This document shows, piece by piece, positions 26,447 through 33,249 of a stretch of DNA of 64,000 nucleotides. Within the stretch, counting starts at the first letter, position 1. Every line of letters starts with the position of its first letter. The DNA is from Auanema rhodensis (lineage: Eukaryota; Nematoda; Chromadorea; Rhabditida; Rhabditidae). The stretch spans positions 15,577,638-15,641,637 of the forward strand of contig OZ059900.1 of assembly GCA_964057225.1 (NCBI GenBank), read 5' to 3'. The position numbers and the translations under genes are program-made. The notes beneath the pieces were generated by a model that saw only the letters and a program-made list of their open reading frames with translations, did not search any database and had not been told where the DNA came from.

Positions 26447-26932
26447 TGAAATACAAATGTGGAAAGAAAAGACAAAGAAAGGGAAGAGAAATAAATTTAT
26501 TGAAAACAAAAGGAAACTTATAAAAATACAAAATATAATTGAACTGTCAAAATATGAAATAAAATTGTTTACATCAACAATTTTAGGCCAAATAATCATT
26601 TTAATCATTTTATCATTTTATCTTAGATGTTCAGGTTGTTTGCATGGTGTTTACAAGCGTTGAGTTGATAACCTGCCAATAAAGTAACATCTTGAAATCT
26701 TAAACTGAAACTATAATATATATATATATTCTTGTTCTCCGTAACAAGACAAATCTAATTATGCTAATTTCACGTATCTAACTATGCGTTATAAATTATG
26801 TGATTTTATAAATTGCATTGATGGTTTAAGAAAGCTCAAGTTAACCATTTAATGGGATGTAACTAAGAAAATTATTTGAATAAGCAATCATTAAACCTTC
26901 ATTTAGTTGTGGTTTTGAACACATTTGTGACA
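26447..26932 (-). repeat. 3' LTR of the gypsy element
   Basis: 486 bp direct repeat of 32760-33245. On the element strand it begins TGTCACAAATG and ends GTATTTCA, with TG...CA termini. It contains a (TA)n stretch near 26715-26730, an AATAAA on the element strand at 26496-26501, and the last 29 gag-pol codons with their TAA stop at 26841-26843. Only one base differs from the other LTR. A 62-68 codon open frame can be read across it on either strand in both copies, but it lacks any recognisable domain and is not called. Confidence 0.95.
26496..26501 (-). terminator. Candidate polyadenylation signal AATAAA in 3' LTR
   Basis: The element strand reads CAATAAATTTATTTC here, giving a canonical AATAAA about 50 bases before the LTR end. 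An identical hexamer lies at 32809-32814 in the 5' LTR. The position is suitable for ending the genomic transcript at an R/U5 boundary, but the actual cleavage site is not visible in the sequence. Confidence 0.5.
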
Positions 26933-29900
26933 TCCCCGGCCTTTTTATATTCTCGTCCCGAGAATATATAGTAGAAGAAAAAAATTTTTTTTTTTTTTTT
27001 TCATATCTCACTGCTACCATCCCCGGCCTTTTTTCTATTCTTGTCCCGAGAATAAGAATAAAACAAATTGATTCTTTCAAACAAAGAATCCCAAAGTTTT
27101 GCTCTCTCCAGAAACAAATTTGTTCTGCTTCATTAGGAAGATGGATTTTGCCTGGGCACTCAAACAGAGGATGACATGCATCTTTAGGCGTGACTTCGAC
27201 GTGTCTAAAAAAAGACAAATAATTAATCTCAATAATATTTTTAGATTTTCTGATTTTTTCCAACTTCATATCGTCAATATTTTCAGGGAGTGTGATTAAT
27301 TGTTGAAAAGGTACAATAATCGGTTCACTTTTTCCTGTGATATCAGTAATCAAAGCAGAAGTTTTCTTCACTTCTAGAACTCGGAAAGGTCCTTTCATAT
27401 CAAAGATCAATTTTGGTATTGTGTGACCCCTTTTTTGTGTTAGGGTTTTGAGATACACTCGATCTCCTACTTCAGGTATTTGAACCCTTTCTCTCAAGTT
27501 TTTGCTATCGTAAGCTGTTTTGAAGCGAGCTTTTTCGGCTTCATTTTTTTCTTGAGCTATTCTACGAACTAATGCTAAATTAGTTGTGATATCACGTTTG
27601 TTCGCTGGTATTCCCTCCGTATTCTTTTGAATACTATCTTGTGGGGGTTCTATTGCGGATGGATAAACTGGTTCTATCCCATGCAAAAGATAGAATGGTG
27701 ATTCACCCGTTGCCTCATGTGGCGTAGTGTTGTAAGCAAACACTATATAAGGAAGAACTGTGTCCCAATTTCTCTGATCTTCCACAGATTTTTTGAGTCC
27801 ACGTAGTATTGTTTGGTTCACTCTCTCAGTTATACCGTTTATTCTTGGATTATATCCATATGTGGAGATCCAATTAATTTTAGTTTTCTCTAATATTTCT
27901 TTCAGAACAGCGTTTGTGAATTCTGTTCCTTTATCAGACAAAATATTCTTAGGCCATTTCCCGCCCTCAAGTATCCATTTTTCCAAAATTATACTTGCAA
28001 TTATAGTTGCCGTTTTGTTGGGGATGGCATATGCATTCATCCATTTCGTGAAATGATCAATTATCACAAGAATATATTTATTGCCTTTGTATGACTGTCC
28101 TATTTGAAGAACATCAACCCCAATTATTTCAAACGGTTTCTCTGTGTTTATTGGACAGAGTGGAGCAACATAACTCCTTTTGTTTGTCATAAAACATTTT
28201 TTACATTCTTTGTGCCATTTATGCACATTCGAACTGAGCCCATTCCAAAAAAATTGCTTTTTCAGTTTTCTAATAATTTTTTGTGGACCAAAGTGTGCCC
28301 CAAAAAGACCTTTATGACATTCTTCATAAATCTTTTTTCTTTTTGAATGAGGAATAACTAATCTATAGTCACCATCATTATTGACATAAAACAATCGGTT
28401 CTCATTGATAACAAAATCACCGACAAAAGTTTTTTCAGGATGATTTGGTAGAAAGATTCTATCTTTCAGTTCACCTTTGTTCAATTTATCGATTATTTCT
28501 CCAAATATTTCATCAGATTTTAATTCTTCGATATGATCATCAGTGATATCTATCGAACAAACATAATTTATTCCAAGTTCTTCACTTTCATTTTCTAAAG
28601 AATCATTGAATGGCACTCCTCTAGATAGAGCATCTGCTACTATGTTTGTTTTTCCTTTCACATATTCAATGTTAACATTGAATCTTTGAACAATCAAACT
28701 CCATCTCAAAATTCTTCCATTAGCCGTCCTTTTTAGAAGGCATGTTAATGGTTTGTGATCAGTGCGAACTGTCGTGTTTTTCATATTATATAGATAATAT
28801 TGAAATTTATTTAGCGAAAAGACTACAGCTAGTGCTTCTAAATCTGTCACATGGTATCGCGATTCAGCTTTAGTCAACCCTTTCGACACAAAAGAAATTG
28901 GATGTAAAAATTCATCTTTTCCTTTCTGGCACAATACCGCTCCAACTCCTGATGAGCAAGCATCACAGTATATGATGAATGGGTTTTTCCCACTCATAGC
29001 CCCCTCGACATCAGGTTGCATTAAAATAGGGGCAGTAGTCATAGCTTGTTTTAAATGTACAAAAGCATTTTTCCTCAGCGATGTCCATTCCCACTGATTT
29101 TTTTCACTAGTCATTTCATGTAAAGGCTTAGCAATTGCGGCAAATTTATGAATAAATTTCCTATAATATGATGCCATTCCCAAAAAAGTTCGTAGTTCGG
29201 CAACAGTTTTGGGAATTTCATAATTAACAATTGCTTTAATTTTTTCAGGGTCAGCATGAATCCCTTGCCCATCTAATTTATGTCCGAGATATTTGATTTC
29301 TCTCTGCATAAGTTTACATTTCGAAGCTTTCAAAGACAAGTTAGCGTTTTTCACCGCTTCAAATACTTTTTTTATTACTTCCATATGGCGCTCCACCGTT
29401 TCAGTGGCTATTAGTATATCATCAATGTAGACGAATACTTCATTTGTTTGTAACAATGTCCCTAATACAGTATCCATCATTCGTTGGAACGTAGGTGGAC
29501 TAGTAGCTAATCCGAAAGGACAAACTAAAAATTGAAATAGCCCTTCACTTGTAATGAAAGCCGTTTTCTCTTTATCATTTTCGTCTAACTTGATCTGCCA
29601 AAACCCAGAGCAAAGATCGAAAGTAGAAAAGATTTTTTTATCTTTCAATGATCTCAAAAGAAGATCAATTGTAGGAATTGGATAAGCATCCAATTTCAGA
29701 ATTTTATTTAATTCTCGATAATCAATACATAGACGTAGTGATTTATCTTTTTTTTCTACTAGTACAATAGGACTAGCCCAAGCGCTTTTACTTGGTTCTA
29801 TTATTTTTCTTTTTAATAAACCATCCAGAAGATCTCGAAAATGTGTCCTGGCTCCAAATGGAACTGGTCTCACTTTTTGTCTAATCGGCACATGATCTGC

Positions 29901-32273
29901 AGTATCTATTTTCATGACTACTGCATTGGTATGCGTTAAATCTGCATCTACCAAAGCAAAAATATCATAATTAGAAGATATGACCTCATGCAGTTCTCCT
30001 TCTATGGAAAACCCACTCGATTTTGTTAATACTTCTAGTACATTTTCTCTCTTTCTTTCTGGATCGGAGGGTTTACATCCCTGATCAAGCATTTCTGCAT
30101 CAGTGTTTATTTTTGAATGTAACAGACATTCTGGGTTTTTTATTGATGAATCAACATCATCACTACTCCATTCCCCAATTATTTCGTTTTTTCGCATAAT
30201 TTGTGGAGAATACGAGGTATTCGCTACTAAAATTTCAGTTTCGTCACTTTCGTTTAGTGTACAAATTCCTGAAGGTATAGTATCTATTTTAGAGTTTAAA
30301 TAGTTACTCTCATTTTTACCTCCCGTAACTCTAACCCATTTTTGAGTTTTCGGTGGAATTACCACTCTTTCTAAAACTCGTGCTTGCTCATTTACAAACC
30401 TCAAAGAAAAATTAAAAGCTGCCAGCATATTTGTTCCCATTATTATTTTCTCTTGTTTATCTTTTCTGACGAGAAAAGGGACTACTGCTGTAATGTTGTT
30501 ATCGCAACATGTAACAGACATTTTTACGGCTCCAACAAATTTCATACTTTCTCCTGAAGCATTCTGAACTGTGCCGAAAGAATCAATATCAATCCTAAGA
30601 ATTTCTAGATATTGTTCAATATTGTTACATTTGAGCAACTTTTGTAGTAAACCAGTGGTTACTACTGATATCTGAGACCCAGAATCTATAAGACTTGGTA
30701 TTCTCACTTGTTCACAAAGTATGAAATCGAAAAGGGTTTGTTTCCCTACTATTTCAGTAACTTCTCTTTTTGTGACACTTATATTATTACTCCAAGCGTT
30801 TATCTCGTTATTGAGTAATGGTTTCATTTTCTCATAACTGGGTTGCTTGTATTGGAGTTTGTCCACTATCTGGTTCTTGTTATTTTCTTGTTCCCTCTTT
30901 CTTTTGAAACAATTTGAACCAGAGTGTCCAGATTTTCCACAATAAAAGCATGGTAGATTGTCATGCACTTTTCTTTCTTTCCGTTCGTATTCTCGTTTCA
31001 TATCCCGAGCTACTTCGTGAGTAGACGAAACTTTTTTGAATGAATTATCCAACGTTTTTTCTCTCCTCCTTGCTTGATTTCTTTCACAACGGAGGGCAAT
31101 ATCTCTGATTTTGTCATAGAGAAATTCATTTTTCTCATTTTCTAGTATGTCTAACAACATCATACTACATCGACATCTCAGTAACGTGTTATATAACGCG
31201 TTCGCTCTTTCAAAAGCTAGTTCTTCAGCACTTAACTCCGGGTGGGCAATCTGTGTCAAACTTTCGAGCGTGTTACAATAATGAAGCAAAGATTTGCACT
31301 TTGCCACATCGAGATCTTTCAATGATTGTAAAGCTTTAGTTCGTTCGCGACGACTAGAACTGATAGAATTACTGTTTAAACTAGCAACTATCTCCTCCAC
31401 CGTACTCATTCTTACTTTCTCTGGCAAGCAATCAAATTTTTCTTTTATTTGACCCCCCAGTTTAGAAATAAACATCAATCTGCGTGATGCACTTGAAAAA
31501 ATTTCTAATGGATATTTCTCATTAAAATTTTCTACGAACCCTCTCCATGCATTTTCACTACCATTCGTGAATGTTAATACATCCGGAAGCATTTGCATAC
31601 GTAATAGGTCCATTATCTTTCCACTAACGTTATCGTTTTCAGACATAATAAGACTCTTACCTGGAGTATAAGGCTCGGTACTCGGTATTCTGTACTTTTC
31701 TAGATGCCTCTGTAATTTAGGTTGATACGTTGCAGTACTAGAAAAAGTTTTACCTTCATTATTCAAGTTTAGTTGATCCATTTTATCAACATCAATGTCA
31801 ATATCAACATCTACATCCACATTGTTCTGAAAAATTAATAATTCAATTGTTTCAGGAAGATGTGTCATTTCACAATCCATTATTTGACAACACTTCGTTA
31901 TGTTGGAGTTCAAATTATAAACTGTACTGAATAGTTCCTCTTTAGAAACATTCAATAATTCAGCAAGATTTTTCATAAGAACACTTGCTTCTCGTTCTCT
32001 TAAAATTAAGTCTAATTTTTCCGAATTATTCTGTTGAACGGACAGAAACTCTGTTTTAGAATTCTCATGCTCTTCTACTATTTGAGCGGTACGAGAACAA
32101 TTTTTTAAGATAGTAGTTACTGAATCTAAAGCTGTAATCGATTCGATTCGTGCTTTAGACAGTCTAGAAGTCAATCGTATTATTGACTTTTTGACTTTTT
32201 CGATAACATCAATAGCATTATCAATTTCCTCTTTATGAAAACTATGACCAACCTCATATTCATTAGTAGCCAT
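26841..32273 (-). CDS. Gag-pol polyprotein of Ty3/gypsy retrotransposon (single frame, 1810 aa)
   Basis: One uninterrupted frame encodes both structural and enzymatic proteins of the retrotransposon, normally cleaved by its own protease inside virus-like particles. I start it at ATG 32273 (MATNEYEV), which has A at -3 and G at +4. The frame is open 23 codons further, but only to a TTG. In order: a charged helical N-terminus; an Asp-Val/Ile run (about 152-163); a capsid-like region (about 230-400); one CX2CX4HX4C zinc knuckle (C442, C445, H450, C455); protease active site DSG (530-532); reverse transcriptase (about 795-1056) with D886 and YIDD (949-952); RNase H with D1104, E1146, D1172 and D1214; integrase zinc site H1320, H1327, C1357, C1360; integrase core D1387, D1447, E1483 (D-D-35-E); and a GPF module at 1628-1630. 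About 150 unassigned C-terminal residues follow, the last 29 encoded inside the 3' LTR. Gag and pol show no frameshift or stop between them. Confidence 0.95.
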   Translation of the reverse strand: MATNEYEVGHSFHKEEIDNAIDVIEKVKKSIIRLTSRLSKARIESITALDSVTTILKNCSRTAQIVEEHENSKTEFLSVQQNNSEKLDLILREREASVLMKNLAELLNVSKEELFSTVYNLNSNITKCCQIMDCEMTHLPETIELLIFQNNVDVDVDIDIDVDKMDQLNLNNEGKTFSSTATYQPKLQRHLEKYRIPSTEPYTPGKSLIMSENDNVSGKIMDLLRMQMLPDVLTFTNGSENAWRGFVENFNEKYPLEIFSSASRRLMFISKLGGQIKEKFDCLPEKVRMSTVEEIVASLNSNSISSSRRERTKALQSLKDLDVAKCKSLLHYCNTLESLTQIAHPELSAEELAFERANALYNTLLRCRCSMMLLDILENEKNEFLYDKIRDIALRCERNQARRREKTLDNSFKKVSSTHEVARDMKREYERKERKVHDNLPCFYCGKSGHSGSNCFKRKREQENNKNQIVDKLQYKQPSYEKMKPLLNNEINAWSNNISVTKREVTEIVGKQTLFDFILCEQVRIPSLIDSGSQISVVTTGLLQKLLKCNNIEQYLEILRIDIDSFGTVQNASGESMKFVGAVKMSVTCCDNNITAVVPFLVRKDKQEKIIMGTNMLAAFNFSLRFVNEQARVLERVVIPPKTQKWVRVTGGKNESNYLNSKIDTIPSGICTLNESDETEILVANTSYSPQIMRKNEIIGEWSSDDVDSSIKNPECLLHSKINTDAEMLDQGCKPSDPERKRENVLEVLTKSSGFSIEGELHEVISSNYDIFALVDADLTHTNAVVMKIDTADHVPIRQKVRPVPFGARTHFRDLLDGLLKRKIIEPSKSAWASPIVLVEKKDKSLRLCIDYRELNKILKLDAYPIPTIDLLLRSLKDKKIFSTFDLCSGFWQIKLDENDKEKTAFITSEGLFQFLVCPFGLATSPPTFQRMMDTVLGTLLQTNEVFVYIDDILIATETVERHMEVIKKVFEAVKNANLSLKASKCKLMQREIKYLGHKLDGQGIHADPEKIKAIVNYEIPKTVAELRTFLGMASYYRKFIHKFAAIAKPLHEMTSEKNQWEWTSLRKNAFVHLKQAMTTAPILMQPDVEGAMSGKNPFIIYCDACSSGVGAVLCQKGKDEFLHPISFVSKGLTKAESRYHVTDLEALAVVFSLNKFQYYLYNMKNTTVRTDHKPLTCLLKRTANGRILRWSLIVQRFNVNIEYVKGKTNIVADALSRGVPFNDSLENESEELGINYVCSIDITDDHIEELKSDEIFGEIIDKLNKGELKDRIFLPNHPEKTFVGDFVINENRLFYVNNDGDYRLVIPHSKRKKIYEECHKGLFGAHFGPQKIIRKLKKQFFWNGLSSNVHKWHKECKKCFMTNKRSYVAPLCPINTEKPFEIIGVDVLQIGQSYKGNKYILVIIDHFTKWMNAYAIPNKTATIIASIILEKWILEGGKWPKNILSDKGTEFTNAVLKEILEKTKINWISTYGYNPRINGITERVNQTILRGLKKSVEDQRNWDTVLPYIVFAYNTTPHEATGESPFYLLHGIEPVYPSAIEPPQDSIQKNTEGIPANKRDITTNLALVRRIAQEKNEAEKARFKTAYDSKNLRERVQIPEVGDRVYLKTLTQKRGHTIPKLIFDMKGPFRVLEVKKTSALITDITGKSEPIIVPFQQLITLPENIDDMKLEKIRKSKNIIEINYLSFFRHVEVTPKDACHPLFECPGKIHLPNEAEQICFWREQNFGILCLKESICFILILGTRIEKRPGMVAVRYEKKKKKFFSSTIYSRDENIKRPGMSQMCSKPQLNEGLMIAYSNNFLSYIPLNG
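26933..26946 (-). other. Polypurine tract (plus-strand primer)
   Basis: On the element strand AAAAAGGCCGGGGA immediately precedes the TG of the 3' LTR, the required place for the RNase H-resistant primer of plus-strand DNA synthesis. Two C bases interrupt the purines, so it is not a perfect tract. It is preceded by a 10 bp stem (26946-26968). Confidence 0.75.
26946..26968 (-). other. Perfect 10 bp hairpin next to polypurine tract
   Basis: The plus strand reads TATATTCTCG, loop TCC, CGAGAATATA: a perfect 10 bp inverted repeat with a 3-base loop, directly on the 5' side (element strand) of the polypurine tract. A shorter related stem accompanies the second tract copy at about 27035-27054. The role is unknown; it could mark or protect the primer, or simply be conserved with the duplication. 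Confidence 0.7.
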
Positions 32274-32741
32274 TTTCTCGAGAAAAAAATTCTTCTGTTG
32301 CAATACCTGCAAATGAATTTTATTAAATTTTTGTTTTAACAAAACAAAACACAGTTTATACGTAAAACGACGTAGAATAAACTATGAAAGCAATAAGCTG
32401 TAAGCTACAACTATCACTATAAAAGTACCTAATCCAGCAAGAAGTTCCTCTACTGATAATTCCAAAAAAATTATCAAGATAAAATCTCGAAACAAAACAA
32501 AACAGCCCTGTTGCTCTTCAAACTTTCAAAGCTAACAGTTTTGATCGGAAAACAAAGATTTTACCTAATCAAAAAAACACTTCAATGTTTTGAGATTTTT
32601 TTTTTTCAGAGGAACTCTAATCGAGCTGATTTGGCTAAAACCAACGCTAAACGCGTGAAACTTTTCTGAACTTAGCGTTCAAGTTTCAAGAATACAATGA
32701 AAATACACAATTATATTCTTAGTGACTGAAAACCATAAGCT
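32274..32741 (-). other. Untranslated leader of the gypsy element
   Basis: About 470 bases between the primer binding site and the gag-pol ATG. It is AT-rich with a run of T on the plus strand near 32594-32606 (A on the transcript). No domain-bearing frame is seen. The gag-pol frame stays open for only the last 69 bases before the ATG. By position it should hold packaging and dimerisation signals, but none can be recognised from sequence alone. Confidence 0.6.
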
Positions 32742-32759
32742 GGTTTAGTTCGGCCCCCA
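32742..32759 (-). other. Primer binding site, TGGGGGCCGAACTAAACC
   Basis: On the element strand the sequence directly after the 5' LTR (no spacer) begins TGG, the complement of a tRNA CCA end, and continues GGGCCGAACTAAACC. This is the standard position for the tRNA primer of minus-strand synthesis. I could not match it confidently to a named tRNA. The GGTTTAGTTCGGCCCCCA complement does contain a GTTC, as in a T-arm, although its spacing to CCA is unusual. Confidence 0.75.
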
Positions 32760-33245
32760 TGAAATACAAATGTGGAAAGAAAAGACAAAGAAAGGGAAGA
32801 GAAATAAATTTATTGAAAACAAAAGGAAACTTATAAAAATACAAAATATAATTGAACTGTCAAAATATGAAATAAAATTGTTTACATCAACAATTTTAGG
32901 CCAAATAATCATTTTAATCATTTTATCATTTTATCTTAGATGTTCAGGTTGTTTGCATGGTGTTTACAAGCGTTGAGTTGATAACCTGCCAATAAAGTAA
33001 CATCTTGAAATCTTAAACTGAAACTATAATATATATATATATTCTTGTTCTCCATAACAAGACAAATCTAATTATGCTAATTTCACGTATCTAACTATGC
33101 GTTATAAATTATGTGATTTTATAAATTGCATTGATGGTTTAAGAAAGCTCAAGTTAACCATTTAATGGGATGTAACTAAGAAAATTATTTGAATAAGCAA
33201 TCATTAAACCTTCATTTAGTTGTGGTTTTGAACACATTTGTGACA
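32760..33245 (-). repeat. 5' LTR of the gypsy element
   Basis: 486 bp, the same length as the 3' LTR and differing by a single G/A (CTCCATAAC here, CTCCGTAAC in the other). TG...CA ends are present. It should carry the promoter (U3), R and U5. A (TA)n element and an AATAAA at 32809-32814 (element strand) are visible. The single difference in 486 bp shows that the insertion is young, because the LTRs are identical when integrated. Confidence 0.95.
33016..33044 (-). promoter_or_regulatory. Candidate TATA box and insect-type initiator in 5' LTR
   Basis: On the element strand a long AATATATATATA...TATAG stretch (33044-33024) is followed by TTTCAGTT, whose TCAGTT (33021-33016) matches the arthropod initiator consensus TCA(G/T)T(T/C). 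The first TATA lies about 22 bases before the initiator A, slightly closer than the usual 25-30. If real, R would start near 33019. The same motifs are in the 3' LTR. This is inferred from motif only. Confidence 0.4.
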
Positions 33246-33249
33246 GCGT
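33246..33249. repeat. Target-site duplication, right copy (GCGT)
   Basis: GCGT directly follows the terminal CA of the 5' LTR and matches 26443-26446. The monomer then resumes as GCCCTCAG in the same register. Confidence 0.93.

Larger units (their letters stand above)
26931..27054 (-). repeat. Duplicated polypurine-tract/hairpin block
   Basis: A segment of about 36 bp occurs twice: 26931-26966, directly at the 3' LTR, and 27018-27054. Each contains CATCCCCGGCC, a T run and a hairpin arm pair around TCC (plus strand ATTCTCG-TCC-CGAGAAT in the first, ATTCTTG-TCC-CGAGAAT in the second). On the element strand both read hairpin, then A-rich tract, then GGCCGGGGATG. The coding frame passes through both, giving the repeated peptide KRPGM. 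The 17-T run lies between the copies. Only the outer copy touches the LTR. Confidence 0.82.
26447..33245 (-). mobile_element. Full-length Ty3/gypsy LTR retrotransposon, intact
   Basis: A 6799 bp element lies on the minus strand inside the satellite. It has two 486 bp LTRs with TG...CA ends, a 4 bp GCGT target duplication, a primer binding site abutting the 5' LTR, a polypurine tract abutting the 3' LTR and one unbroken gag-pol frame. The pol order protease, reverse transcriptase, RNase H, integrase defines Ty3/gypsy (Metaviridae-type) and excludes Copia, where integrase precedes reverse transcriptase. No envelope-like frame is present, so it is a retrotransposon rather than an errantivirus-like element. 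The LTRs differ at one base by eye (26741 G against the A in the 33045-33060 segment), implying recent insertion. The clade within gypsy is not assigned. Confidence 0.96.

Noticed and set aside
26457-26663. 68-codon plus-strand frame in the LTR, repeated at 32770-32976, and the 62-codon opposite frame at 26420-26608
   Set aside because: They fall inside both LTRs, have low-complexity composition and no domain, and the plus-strand one is antisense to the element. The opposite frame crosses into the satellite. They are best explained as chance frames.
26841-27360. Envelope-like third gene after pol
   Set aside because: There is no separate frame, signal peptide, furin-like site or transmembrane anchor after the integrase. 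The tail is continuous with gag-pol and short.
27099-30303. Plus-strand frames of 66-87 codons within the element (27099, 27793, 28104, 30103)
   Set aside because: They are antisense shadows of the gag-pol frame with no recognisable motif.
26447-33245. Copia or BEL/Pao assignment
   Set aside because: Integrase follows RNase H, which excludes Copia order. The YIDD reverse-transcriptase style, the GPF module and the 4 bp target duplication fit Ty3/gypsy better than BEL/Pao.
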